Below the pieces are notes generated by a model. The model did not search any database. It had not been told where the DNA came from and saw only the letters and a program-made list of their open reading frames with translations. The position numbers were made by a program, and so were the translations under genes. From assembly GCA_965212195.1 (NCBI GenBank), contig CBDBUW010000011.1, positions 186,001 through 250,000 of the forward strand: a stretch of 64,000 nt of DNA, written 5' to 3'. Shown one piece after another: positions 33,413-42,321 of this stretch. How positions within the stretch are numbered: position 1 is the first letter of the stretch; every line of letters begins with the position of its first letter. This DNA comes from JAJCYK01 sp965212195. Its GTDB lineage: Bacteria > Bacteroidota > Bacteroidia > Cytophagales > Cyclobacteriaceae.

Positions 33413-36061
33413 ATGGTTTCTAACGATATTAGAAAAAAGTTTCTGGAATTCTTCCAAAGGAAGCAGCACGAGATCGTTCCTTCCGCTCCTATGGTGATCA
33501 AGAATGACCCCACTTTAATGTTCACCAACGCGGGTATGAATCAGTTCAAAGACTACTTTTTGGGCCACAAAAAAGCGGAATCAAAACGCATAGCAGATAC
33601 ACAAAAATGCTTACGAGTCTCAGGCAAGCATAATGATTTGGAGGAGGTAGGTTTGGACACTTATCATCACACCATGTTTGAGATGCTGGGTAACTGGTCG
33701 TTTGGGGACTATTTTAAAGATGAAGCTATCGCCTGGGCCTGGGAATTGCTTACTGAGGAATATGGGCTTGATCCCCAGAGGTTATATGCCACGTATTTCG
33801 GGGGAGATGAACAGGATGGCTTAGAACCGGATCATGAAGCCTTGGAGTTCTGGAAGGCTTTATTACCTGAGGACCGGATCCTGCCTTTTGGCAAAGCCGA
33901 TAATTTTTGGGAAATGGGTGATACCGGTCCTTGCGGTCCTTGTTCAGAGATCCACTATGATTTGCGGGCACCTGAGGAGAGAAAGGAAGTATCGGCTGGC
34001 ACCCTGGTCAATCAGGATCATCCCCAGGTGATCGAGATATGGAACCTGGTGTTTATTCAGTTCAACCGCCTGGCCTCAGGGTCATTGGAAAGTTTGCCGG
34101 AAAATCACGTGGATACCGGCATGGGTTTCGAGCGCCTGGTACGGGCCATTCAGGAAAAGAGCTCCAACTACGATACCGACTTATTTCAGCCTATCATAGA
34201 AGAGATCAGCAGTATGGCGGGCACTCCTTACGGAAAGGACGAGGCCGTCGACGTGGCCATGCGAGTGATTGCCGATCATTTGAGAGCCCTGGTATTTGCA
34301 ATTGCCGATGGGGAGATTCCCTCCAACAACAAGGCCGGCTATGTGATCCGCCGGATTTTGCGTCGGGCCGTACGTTATGGGTATACCTTCCTGATGATGA
34401 ATGACCCTTTTATTTACCAACTTGTTCCCACGTTGGTAACTAAGATGGGGGATACATTTCCTGAGATAGAACAGCAAAAAGAATTTATTGGTAAAGTGAT
34501 CCAAGAGGAGGAGTCGGCCTTTTTACGAACCTTGTCCAATGGGCTTAACCGTTTTAATAAATACTTAGAGACCCTGGGCAAGGAAGAACCCGTTTCCGGA
34601 TCCTTTGCTTTTGAGCTTTATGATACTTATGGCTTCCCTCTGGACCTGACTCAACTGATGGCCAGGGAGCAAAATCGCCAAGTGGATACAGAGGAGTTTG
34701 CCAAGGAGATGAAAGCCCAGAAGGATCGATCGCGTAACGCCCAAAGTAAGGAGGCGGGTGACTGGATACAGGTAAGGGATGGGGAGGAATCTGTATTCCT
34801 GGGTTACGAACAGACCTATGCCCCCACCAAAATCACTAAATACCGCCAGGTGACTACCAAAGACAAATCCCACTATCAATTGATATTGGATCAAACGCCC
34901 TTCTATGCGGAAAGCGGCGGACAAGTGGGGGATTCCGGTTACTTGCTCGGGGAGAAGAACAAGATTAAGGTTTGGGATACCAAACGGGAGAATAATCTTA
35001 TTATCCACATGGCTGATAACCTGCCCGATCCGGTGGATGCGACCTTGCAAGCTGAGGTGGACCAATTGCGCAGGCAAGCTATTGAATATAATCACAGTGC
35101 TACCCACTTATTACATGCGGCTTTGCGACAAGTTTTAGGCAGTCATGTGCAACAGCGAGGCTCACTGGTGAGTCCGAAAATATTGCGTTTTGACTTCTCG
35201 CATTTCAGTAAAGTAACCGGTGAGCAGATCCAGGAAATCGAGCAATTGGTCAACTCCAAGATTCGTGAGAACATCCCCAGGGAGGTGCACGACCAGGTGC
35301 CTCTTGAAGAGGCCAAGTCCATGGGGGCTATGGCCTTGTTTGGGGAGAAGTACGGAGATAAGGTAAGGGTCATAAGCTTTGACCCAGGATTTTCCATTGA
35401 GCTATGCGGAGGCACACATGTGGCGGCCACCGGTCATATAGGGCTCTTTAAAATTGTTTCGGAGTCGTCGGTGGCTTCAGGCATACGTAGGATAGAAGCC
35501 CTAACCGGTGAGGGAGCCGAAGTGTTTGTCAGTGACAAAATCACAACGTTGGAGGGCATAAGCGATCTGCTAAAACATCCTAAGGACACCCGTAAGGCGG
35601 TGGAAAACCTGCTTAAGGAGCGGGGTGAATTCCAAAAGCAATTGGAAAAACTGCAGCATCAACAAACGCAGGACGTAAAAGCCAGGCTGCTGCAGGAGAT
35701 TAAGCCCATAGGGGAGATTAACAGTTTAGTGACCAGCATTTCACTGCCCAATAGCGATGCATTGAAGGGCCTTAGTTTTGAATTGCGCAATCAGGTCGAG
35801 AACTTATTAGCCGTATTGGCCGCAGATATACAAGGCAAGCCTCAAATCGCTGTGGTGATAGCAGATAATCTGGTAAAAGAGCGGAAATGGGACGCCGGAG
35901 CCTTGGTGCGGGAATTGGCTGCCCTGATCAAAGGCGGCGGCGGTGGACAGGCATTTTACGCCACTGCCGGGGGCAAAGACCTTTCAGGACTTCCCCATGT
36001 TGTAAATAAGGGCCAGGAGATCCTGGCAGATATGCTGGGCGTTAATAACCTTGACTCTTAG
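33413..36061 (+). CDS. alaS: Alanyl-tRNA synthetase
   Basis: An 882-residue class II synthetase for tRNA-Ala. The aminoacylation core starts MVSNDIRKKFLEFFQRK, with motif 2/3 regions TFEMLGNWSFGDYF and TGMGFERLVRAIQ. The editing domain has HSATHLLHAALR and CGGTHVAATG with zinc-binding His and Cys. A coiled-coil and C-terminal DHHA1 domain ends with KGGGGGQAFYATAGG. Full length for the family. Followed 3 bases later by gatB on the same strand. Confidence 0.97.
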   Translation: MVSNDIRKKFLEFFQRKQHEIVPSAPMVIKNDPTLMFTNAGMNQFKDYFLGHKKAESKRIADTQKCLRVSGKHNDLEEVGLDTYHHTMFEMLGNWSFGDYFKDEAIAWAWELLTEEYGLDPQRLYATYFGGDEQDGLEPDHEALEFWKALLPEDRILPFGKADNFWEMGDTGPCGPCSEIHYDLRAPEERKEVSAGTLVNQDHPQVIEIWNLVFIQFNRLASGSLESLPENHVDTGMGFERLVRAIQEKSSNYDTDLFQPIIEEISSMAGTPYGKDEAVDVAMRVIADHLRALVFAIADGEIPSNNKAGYVIRRILRRAVRYGYTFLMMNDPFIYQLVPTLVTKMGDTFPEIEQQKEFIGKVIQEEESAFLRTLSNGLNRFNKYLETLGKEEPVSGSFAFELYDTYGFPLDLTQLMAREQNRQVDTEEFAKEMKAQKDRSRNAQSKEAGDWIQVRDGEESVFLGYEQTYAPTKITKYRQVTTKDKSHYQLILDQTPFYAESGGQVGDSGYLLGEKNKIKVWDTKRENNLIIHMADNLPDPVDATLQAEVDQLRRQAIEYNHSATHLLHAALRQVLGSHVQQRGSLVSPKILRFDFSHFSKVTGEQIQEIEQLVNSKIRENIPREVHDQVPLEEAKSMGAMALFGEKYGDKVRVISFDPGFSIELCGGTHVAATGHIGLFKIVSESSVASGIRRIEALTGEGAEVFVSDKITTLEGISDLLKHPKDTRKAVENLLKERGEFQKQLEKLQHQQTQDVKARLLQEIKPIGEINSLVTSISLPNSDALKGLSFELRNQVENLLAVLAADIQGKPQIAVVIADNLVKERKWDAGALVRELAALIKGGGGGQAFYATAGGKDLSGLPHVVNKGQEILADMLGVNNLDS

Positions 36062-36064
36062 GTT

Positions 36065-37516
36065 ATGGACCAAGAAATCCGAGATAAGTATCAAGCTGTA
36101 ATAGGCTTAGAAGTGCACATTCAATTGCTGACCCGAAGCAAACTTTTTGCCGGTGACAGCAATCGATATGGAGACGAGCCCAACACCAATGTGAGCATCA
36201 TCACGCTGGCCCATCCCGGAACCTTGCCCAAACTCAATAAAAAAGCCCTGGAGCTGGCGGTCAAAATGGGGTTGGCCTGCCACAGCACAATTTCTCAGCG
36301 CATGATATTCGATCGTAAAAATTACTTCTATCCGGATCTTCCCAAGGGTTATCAACTTACTCAGGATAGTACCCCCATTTGTGTAGGTGGAAGGATCGGT
36401 ATTACCACCCACATGGGTGAGCGTGAAATTGAGTTGAATCGTATTCACCTGGAAGAGGACGCCGGTAAATCTTTTCATCCGCATGATGCCCCTGAAAGTC
36501 TGGTGGATTTTAACCGCGCGGGCACCCCATTGATCGAGTTGGTCACAGAACCCACTTTACATCAGGCTGAAGAGGCTTATCGGTTATTGGCAGAAATACG
36601 CAAAATGGTGCGTTTCTTGGAAATATGTGATGGAAATATGGAGCAAGGTTCCTTAAGATGTGATGCCAATGTTTCCGTAAGACCGGCGGGTTCAAAGGAA
36701 CTAGGGCCTAAAGTAGAAATTAAGAACATGAATTCCCTGCGCAACGTACGCCGGGCTATAAAACATGAGGTAGAGCGTCAAATATCCCTGTTGGAATCCG
36801 GCCATACTATTACTTCGGAAACCCGTAGTTTTCAGGAAAAAACCGGGGGCTCTGTAGCCATGCGAACTAAAGAGGAGCTCAACGACTATCGCTATTTTCC
36901 AGATCCGGATCTAAGCCCGGTGGAAATTTCCGACCACTGGTTGCAACAGATAAAAGGGTCTATGCCTAAGCTTCCTCACCAGCTAAAAATGGAATTGCAT
37001 AAGGACTACGGGTTTAGTGCGGAAGATGTGGAGTTGTTGACAGAATCCCCTGAAATGTACGAATATTACACCCAGACCCTGGAGTTCGTAATGGATCCGG
37101 TTACCCCATTAAATTGGCTAAAAGGGCCTATCCGGTCCTACACAAACGATGCTAACCTTACCATTGCGGAACTTTCGCTATCGCCCAAGAAGCTGGGAGA
37201 GTTGATAGCCCTAGTGGAAGAGGGTGCCATTAGCTTTTCTCAAGCAGCTCAAAAATTGCTACCTAAGCTTCTGCAGCAGCCCCATTCCAAGCCTAGAGAT
37301 ACTGCCGCATCATTAGGCCTGCTTCAGATAAAGGACGAAAATATATTGGAAGAAGCTGTCGTTGAGATATTGAAAGCCTTTCCCGACAAGGTGGAATCCT
37401 TTAAAAACGGTAAAAAGGGTTTACTGGGTTTTTTTATGGGTCAGCTTATGCAGCGGACCGACGGCAATGTGGACCCTAAATTGGCAAATGAACTATTCTC
37501 AAAATATTTGAATTAA
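36065..37516 (+). CDS. gatB: Aspartyl/glutamyl-tRNA(Asn/Gln) amidotransferase subunit B
   Basis: A 483-residue GatB, the kinase/transamidase subunit of GatCAB that converts Glu-tRNA-Gln or Asp-tRNA-Asn to the amide. Marks: VIGLEVHIQLLTRSKLFAGD, NRAGTPLIELVTEP, DANVSVRPAGS and the tail domain GLLGFFMGQLMQRTDGNVDP. GatA and GatC are not next to it, as is common in Bacteroidota. Three bases from alaS, so the two translation genes form an operon. Confidence 0.96.
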   Translation: MDQEIRDKYQAVIGLEVHIQLLTRSKLFAGDSNRYGDEPNTNVSIITLAHPGTLPKLNKKALELAVKMGLACHSTISQRMIFDRKNYFYPDLPKGYQLTQDSTPICVGGRIGITTHMGEREIELNRIHLEEDAGKSFHPHDAPESLVDFNRAGTPLIELVTEPTLHQAEEAYRLLAEIRKMVRFLEICDGNMEQGSLRCDANVSVRPAGSKELGPKVEIKNMNSLRNVRRAIKHEVERQISLLESGHTITSETRSFQEKTGGSVAMRTKEELNDYRYFPDPDLSPVEISDHWLQQIKGSMPKLPHQLKMELHKDYGFSAEDVELLTESPEMYEYYTQTLEFVMDPVTPLNWLKGPIRSYTNDANLTIAELSLSPKKLGELIALVEEGAISFSQAAQKLLPKLLQQPHSKPRDTAASLGLLQIKDENILEEAVVEILKAFPDKVESFKNGKKGLLGFFMGQLMQRTDGNVDPKLANELFSKYLN

Positions 37517-37538
37517 CCTATAAGATAATCCAGATATC

Positions 37539-38708
37539 ATGTACAAAGCACTTTTTTGTTTATCGGTAACGCTTTTGTTATGGGGGTGTCAGCAAACACA
37601 GTCCCCCGAACCTAGTTTATATATAAGTGGAACTATCAAGTACCCGGAGACTGGCTTGGTGCTATTGGAGGAGTACGACGATAAACAAGTGGTGGTGATT
37701 GACACCCTGGAGGTATCGTTTGATACTTTGTCCCAGGCAGATTCACCCAATGGTGTATGGATACAGGGCGTGTTCAATCACCCTGTTAACATTGACGAAC
37801 CGGGTTATTACCGGCTCAACTTCTATGAGAAACAGATGGTAAATCTAATACTATCCGATTCAGATCTCAAAGTTGAGGTCGATGGTAATGCGCCCAGAGG
37901 ACAGGCTCTTATTACGGGTTCGCTGGAAATGGATCAACTGAACAGCGTGAATAACCTGGTCCAGGAATTTCAACAAACAGTAGGTCAATTAAATGTTCAA
38001 TTTACCCAGGCCAACGCCCAGGGTGAACAAGAGAAAATGACCCAACTCAGGGAGGAATTTGAGGAGCTGGACAAACAACATAAGGCATTATTGAAAAACG
38101 AAATCCGCAAGATGGGTAGTTCATTGGCGGTTCTTCAGGTAATTGGTAATCTGGACACCGAGCAGGATTTTGAATTATTAGATAGCTTGGGTAACATTTT
38201 TGCTGCCAACCCACCGGATACCAAGCACACCCAAAACTTTTTAGCATACATTGATCAGATACGTGCTCAAAATAAAAGCCGGGCACATGTGCAGGTCGGT
38301 AAAGTTGCTCCTGAGATTAACCTACCTAATCCACAAGGAGAGTATGTGGCGCTATCTTCGCTACGGGGAAAGATCGTGTTGGTAGATTTCTGGGCTCAAT
38401 GGTGTAGACCCTGTCGCATGGAAAATCCCAATATCGTGGCGGCCTATCAAAAATATAAGGGGCAAGGTTTCGAAGTTTTTGGAGTATCACTGGACCGCAC
38501 CAAAGATAAGTGGCTGCAGGGAATTGAAGAGGATGGATTGGATTGGGTTCAGGTGTCGGATCTGAAATACTGGCAGTCAGCCGCTGCTAAAACCTACGGG
38601 ATAAACGCTATCCCTGCCTCCTTTCTGCTGGATCGGGACGGTACCATAATTGCCAAGAACCTGAGAGGGCCGGCACTGCACGCCAAGCTTAGGGAGATCA
38701 TGGGTTAG
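37539..38708 (+). CDS. Lipoprotein TlpA-like thioredoxin with DUF4369 domain
   Basis: A 389-residue envelope thiol oxidoreductase. Lipobox LLWGC gives lipid-modified Cys17. The N-terminal part (about residues 25-140) fits the DUF4369 beta domain seen ahead of TlpA domains in Bacteroidota; a coiled-coil segment (about 140-195) follows. The C-terminal AhpC/TSA-thioredoxin domain (about 250-389) has the active site WAQWCRPC (Cys289 and Cys292) and the cis-Pro region NAIPASFLLDRDG. Likely reduces or maintains cysteines of exported proteins or cytochromes. Directly follows gatB; overlaps the convergent gene by 11 bases. Confidence 0.9.
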   Translation: MYKALFCLSVTLLLWGCQQTQSPEPSLYISGTIKYPETGLVLLEEYDDKQVVVIDTLEVSFDTLSQADSPNGVWIQGVFNHPVNIDEPGYYRLNFYEKQMVNLILSDSDLKVEVDGNAPRGQALITGSLEMDQLNSVNNLVQEFQQTVGQLNVQFTQANAQGEQEKMTQLREEFEELDKQHKALLKNEIRKMGSSLAVLQVIGNLDTEQDFELLDSLGNIFAANPPDTKHTQNFLAYIDQIRAQNKSRAHVQVGKVAPEINLPNPQGEYVALSSLRGKIVLVDFWAQWCRPCRMENPNIVAAYQKYKGQGFEVFGVSLDRTKDKWLQGIEEDGLDWVQVSDLKYWQSAAAKTYGINAIPASFLLDRDGTIIAKNLRGPALHAKLREIMG

Positions 38709-39084
38709 GGAATAACTGTTGTAAAATACCCCAAAGCTTTCTTTTTCTCTCTTGATCTGTAGCCAATTCAGACAACTGATGGCAATAGACCAACACTTGA
38801 CCATCGGCTTGGTGCATCTGGTAGAACTCTTTGCTTTCCGGGGCACACCCAAAGAAAAATATTTGTTTGGCTCTAGGATTAATGTCCTGAGAACGGTTTT
38901 GAATGGTTAAATCAGCTGCTTTCAAGCCCACAGAGGCAAATATTTTGTACAGAAACTGCTGTTCACTGTCTTTTGGCACCCCCTCAATTATAATGACCGG
39001 GCCCTCGGAAGCAGACTTCTTCTTTTCAGGGACTAGGTAAATATCTTCGGTGATGAAATGGGCCAGAAAATCTTGGTGGGTCAT
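38698..39084 (-). CDS. Hypothetical protein, possible DNA polymerase III psi (HolD)-like
   Basis: A 128-residue soluble protein. The N-terminus (MTHQDFLAHFITEDIYLVP), a central beta strand (VIIIEGVPKDSEQQFL), and the C-terminal pattern VLVYCHQLSELATDQERKR then KLWGILQQLFP recall the layout of HolD, the psi subunit of the clamp loader, whose C-terminus also ends in a Leu-rich segment, then K/RxxLWxxL and FFP. The match is weak and read by eye. It follows the thioesterase gene on the same strand by 4 bases and overlaps the TlpA-like stop. Confidence 0.5.
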   Translation of the reverse strand: MTHQDFLAHFITEDIYLVPEKKKSASEGPVIIIEGVPKDSEQQFLYKIFASVGLKAADLTIQNRSQDINPRAKQIFFFGCAPESKEFYQMHQADGQVLVYCHQLSELATDQERKRKLWGILQQLFPNP

Positions 39085-39088
39085 AAGC

Positions 39089-39607
39089 TTACAAATTAAA
39101 GATGGATCTCAGTTCCTTAGCTTCTTCCGGTTTCATACGGCCAGCCAGTACCAAGCGCAGCTGTCGTCGTCGCAAGGCCCCCTCGTACAATTCCCTCTCT
39201 TCAGGCGTTTCCGGCGATAACTCCGGAACATCGATAGGTTTCCCCAATTGATCTACCGCTACGAAAGTAAAAAAAGCCTTATTGCTGGCGACTTTCTCAC
39301 CTGAGGGAATATCCTCGGCCCAAACTTCAATGGCCACCTCCATTGAGGAGTTAAAAGCCCGGGAAACTTGGGCCTTCAAGGTCACTACATTGCCTAGACG
39401 TATGGGTTTGCCGAACGAAACATTATCAACTGAAGCGGTGACCACTATGCGATTGGAGTGCTTTTGGGCCGCAATGGCAGATACGATGTCCATCCAGTGC
39501 ATTAACCTGCCTCCCATTAGATTATTAAGGGTATTGGTATCGTTGGGCAATACCAATTCGGTCATGGTTACACAGGAGTCTTTTGCGAATTTCTTTTTTC
39601 TAGCCAT
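39089..39607 (-). CDS. Hotdog-fold acyl-CoA thioesterase
   Basis: A 172-residue acyl-CoA hydrolase of the YciA/BACH type. The ATG at 39607 (MARKKKFAKDS) avoids overlap with pcm; an in-frame upstream start at 39649 is unlikely. Hotdog marks: LPNDTNTLNNLMGGRLMHWM with catalytic Asn/Asp positions, DIVSAIAAQKHSNRIVVTAS and VDNVSFGKPIRLGNVVTL. Hydrolyses medium- or long-chain acyl-CoA to free acid and CoA in the cytoplasm. In a three-gene minus-strand run pcm, thioesterase, psi-like. Confidence 0.9.
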   Translation of the reverse strand: MARKKKFAKDSCVTMTELVLPNDTNTLNNLMGGRLMHWMDIVSAIAAQKHSNRIVVTASVDNVSFGKPIRLGNVVTLKAQVSRAFNSSMEVAIEVWAEDIPSGEKVASNKAFFTFVAVDQLGKPIDVPELSPETPEERELYEGALRRRQLRLVLAGRMKPEEAKELRSIFNL

Positions 39608-39611
39608 ATAT

Positions 39612-40265
39612 TTATTTTTTCCAACCCTGTTCTCCCAATAAGGGCACAAAACTAAAATAATTATGCTCCTTTTTTATCAGCTTCCCATCGGGCTTCTTTT
39701 GTATGGTGATCATTTTTTGACGAGTTGAACCTCCTACGGGTATCACCAAAATCCCGTTATCACTAAGTTGCTCGATCAGTGCCTGGGGTACACTAGGCGC
39801 CCCAGCGGTTACAATGATCTTATCATAAGGAGCATAAGCGGGGAGTCCTTTTGAACCATCACCGTGAATAAAATGGGCATTGTAACCCATCAAGGGCAAC
39901 ATCTGTCGTGCCTTTAAGTAGAGTGACTTTAGGTATTCAATAGTATAGACTTTAGCTCCCAGTTCCAGTAAAACACAGCACTGGTAACCGGAGCCTGTAC
40001 CGATCTCTAAAACCTTGTCCCCTGGTTCAATTTGCATTAACTGGGTTTGAATAGCCACCGTATAGGGCTGACTAATAGTTTGACCTTCACCGATCGGAAA
40101 AGCCTTGTCCTGATAAGCGTGTTCCAAAAACGCCTGATCAAAAAACACGTGCCGGGGAACCTGATTTATGGCCGCCAGTACTTTGGGATCATTGATCCCT
40201 TTTTTCTCTAAAGTTCGGATGAGGGCTTTACGCAGGCCCCGGTGACGATAACTGTCTTCAAACAT
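39612..40265 (-). CDS. pcm: Protein-L-isoaspartate O-methyltransferase
   Basis: A 217-residue SAM-dependent repair enzyme that methylates L-isoaspartyl residues in damaged proteins. Visible: GQTISQPYTVAIQTQLM (substrate-binding loop), SAM motif I KVLEIGTGSGYQCCVL (about residues 80-95) and the later IIVTAGAPSVPQALIEQL and GILVIPVG blocks. Complete. First gene of a minus-strand operon with the thioesterase. Confidence 0.95.
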   Translation of the reverse strand: MFEDSYRHRGLRKALIRTLEKKGINDPKVLAAINQVPRHVFFDQAFLEHAYQDKAFPIGEGQTISQPYTVAIQTQLMQIEPGDKVLEIGTGSGYQCCVLLELGAKVYTIEYLKSLYLKARQMLPLMGYNAHFIHGDGSKGLPAYAPYDKIIVTAGAPSVPQALIEQLSDNGILVIPVGGSTRQKMITIQKKPDGKLIKKEHNYFSFVPLLGEQGWKK

Positions 40266-40399
40266 CTATATTAGCCTTCCAGCTACGAATATAGTTGAAT
40301 CTTACAGGAGTTCTTTAATCAAATTTAAATTTTACCGAGGTCCCTGAAAATTAAAAGAAGAAGAAAGGATTACTGGAACACATTGACTAAATTCCGCAC

Positions 40400-40996
40400 A
40401 TGTTCACGGGGATAATAGAAGCTTTGGGGAGTGTAAAGACCAAACAGATGGAAGGGTCAAATTGCCTATTAACCATTGAAGCGCCTCTGGCCTCGGAGCT
40501 ACAGGTGGATCAAAGCGTTTCGCATAACGGGGTATGTCTGACCGTAACTGCTTTACTTCCCAATAACCAATATCAGGTAGCAGCCGTGGAAGAAACCTTG
40601 GAAAAATCGAATTTGGGAGATTTGCAGGTGGGTTCATTGATCAACCTGGAGCGTTCTATGAAATGGGGCGGCCGAGTCGATGGTCATCTGGTACAGGGGC
40701 ACGTGGATCTAACCGGTACCTGTAAAAATATCCAGGAGAAAGATGGCAGCTGGATCTTCACCTTCGAATTTCAATCGCAGAACCGCCATCATCTGGTGGT
40801 GGAGAAGGGCAGCATCTGTATAAATGGGGTGAGTCTTACCTGCTTCAATACTTCCGCACACAGTTTCGATGTCACCATAATCCCCTATACTTTTGAACAC
40901 ACCAACTTCCAAGGCCTTAACCCGGGCCACAGTGTCAATCTTGAGTTCGATATCATCGGCAAATATGTTCAGCGTCTGATGGAAAAGCGAGACTGA
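40400..40996 (+). CDS. ribE: Riboflavin synthase, alpha subunit
   Basis: A 198-residue enzyme joining two 6,7-dimethyl-8-ribityllumazine molecules into riboflavin. Two lumazine-binding repeats are clear: MFTGIIEALGSV to SNLGDLQVGSLINLERSM, with VDGHLVQGHVDLTG opening the second, and the conserved SICINGVSLT. Complete. The 134-base leader shows no FMN riboswitch. Also called ribC or ribE depending on the organism. Confidence 0.96.
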   Translation: MFTGIIEALGSVKTKQMEGSNCLLTIEAPLASELQVDQSVSHNGVCLTVTALLPNNQYQVAAVEETLEKSNLGDLQVGSLINLERSMKWGGRVDGHLVQGHVDLTGTCKNIQEKDGSWIFTFEFQSQNRHHLVVEKGSICINGVSLTCFNTSAHSFDVTIIPYTFEHTNFQGLNPGHSVNLEFDIIGKYVQRLMEKRD

Positions 40997-41045
40997 CTTG
41001 ATTCTTTGAGGGATATAGTGTTACTTAGTTTCTTTAGCTATTATT

Positions 41046-41741
41046 ATGGATACCGTTAAATGCATTGTGGTAGACGATGATCCCATGTCTTTGCAGGTGA
41101 TCAAGCATTTTGTGGAAAAGACTAATTTTTTAGAACTGAAACACGAGTGTCAAAGTGCTATTGAAGCCTCAAATGTCCTGAGGGAAGAGAATGTAGATTT
41201 GATTTTCCTGGATATTCGCATGCCGGAAATGACAGGTATGGATCTGGTTAAGAGCCTGGAAGACGATTATGAGATCGTTTTGGTTACGTCCGAAACAGAT
41301 CATGCTATCGAAGCCATCGAGTATAATGTTACGGATTATTTGGTCAAGCCCATTGAATACCGCCGCTTTTTGAAAGCTGCGGAAAAAGCTCGTAAAAACA
41401 TCGAACGCCTGATTGATCTTAATGATAATCAGAAAGATATCTATGTAAAATCTGAAGCTAAGATTGTAAAGATAGATCTTGATGATATTTTATATATAGA
41501 GGCACTAGCCGACTATGTGATCATCAATACCTCGGCGAAGCGACACATCGTGCATTCCACCATGAAAGGGATTGAAAAGAAAATGCCCTCCAAAAACTTC
41601 ATCCGCGTTCACAGATCCTATATCGTAAATACCGACAAGATTTTGTCTATGGAAGATCTGAATATTAGGATTGGAGACAAATCAATTCCCATCGGAGCCA
41701 GCTTCAAAGCAGCATTTCTCGATAAGCTCAATTTCTTGTAA
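41046..41741 (+). CDS. LytTR-family response regulator
   Basis: A 231-residue regulator with a receiver domain (phosphoacceptor Asp56 in IFLDIRMPEMTG; acidic pocket VVDDDP at 8-13; conserved Lys in DYLVKPIEY) and a C-terminal LytTR DNA-binding domain (about 135-231, ILYIEALADYVIINTSAKRH, KNFIRVHRSYIVN). No sensor histidine kinase is next to it, so it is an orphan; its partner must be elsewhere. A possible promoter TTTG (41005-41008)-N17-TAGTTTCT precedes it. Overlaps the convergent PAP2 gene by 14 bases. Confidence 0.93.
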   Translation: MDTVKCIVVDDDPMSLQVIKHFVEKTNFLELKHECQSAIEASNVLREENVDLIFLDIRMPEMTGMDLVKSLEDDYEIVLVTSETDHAIEAIEYNVTDYLVKPIEYRRFLKAAEKARKNIERLIDLNDNQKDIYVKSEAKIVKIDLDDILYIEALADYVIINTSAKRHIVHSTMKGIEKKMPSKNFIRVHRSYIVNTDKILSMEDLNIRIGDKSIPIGASFKAAFLDKLNFL

Positions 41742-42321
41742 TCTGAAAATTAAAGGGCACCTTCCCGGACAGCCAAAGCGTAAACCGATATACTAAGTAA
41801 CCCAGGAATATACCTACTAAGGCTCCGCCGATAATATCCAGAGGATAATGAACACCCAGGTAGATGCGGCTATAGCTGACCACCAACGGCCATATGAAGA
41901 GCAACCAGATCCCACGGTGCTGGCCATGAAACAAAAACCAGAAGAAAGTACTCACCGCAAAGCTGTTAGCTGCATGAGATGATACGAATCCATAATAACC
42001 CCCACACTTGGTAACGATTCTTACCAGATGGCCAATCTCCGGATCGTGGCAAGGGCGATAGCGTTGGAAGAAAGGTTTCATAAAGGAAGAGGTGAGCTGG
42101 TCGCTGATCACCACCAGCAATACCACTGCTACAATGCTGTAAACGGCTTGCCAGCCAAATTGTCTGATCAACAAATAGAGCAGAAGCATATAGAGCGGTA
42201 TCCAATTAAATTTTTCCGTAATACCGGCCATGAGCATATCCAGAAACGGGCTGCTCAGGCGGTGAATGTGCAGCATCAGTTCTTGGTCCCAGCCGGTAAG
42301 GAAATCAATAATCTGCTCCAT
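41728..42321 (-). CDS. PAP2-family membrane phosphatase
   Basis: A 197-residue, roughly six-helix membrane phosphatase. The three PAP2 signature motifs are present: KPFFQRYRPC, GYYGFVSSHAANSF (SxSH-like, conserved His) and SRIYLGVHYPLDIIGG (catalytic His and Asp). Typical substrates are undecaprenyl pyrophosphate (lipid carrier recycling) or phosphatidate; the sequence does not separate these. Its start overlaps the hemF stop by 17 bases, so it is cotranscribed. Confidence 0.9.
   Translation of the reverse strand: MEQIIDFLTGWDQELMLHIHRLSSPFLDMLMAGITEKFNWIPLYMLLLYLLIRQFGWQAVYSIVAVVLLVVISDQLTSSFMKPFFQRYRPCHDPEIGHLVRIVTKCGGYYGFVSSHAANSFAVSTFFWFLFHGQHRGIWLLFIWPLVVSYSRIYLGVHYPLDIIGGALVGIFLGYLVYRFTLWLSGKVPFNFQITRN

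Noticed and set aside
40266..40399. Possible FMN riboswitch ahead of ribE
   Set aside because: None of the conserved RFN-element segments is visible in the 134-base leader.
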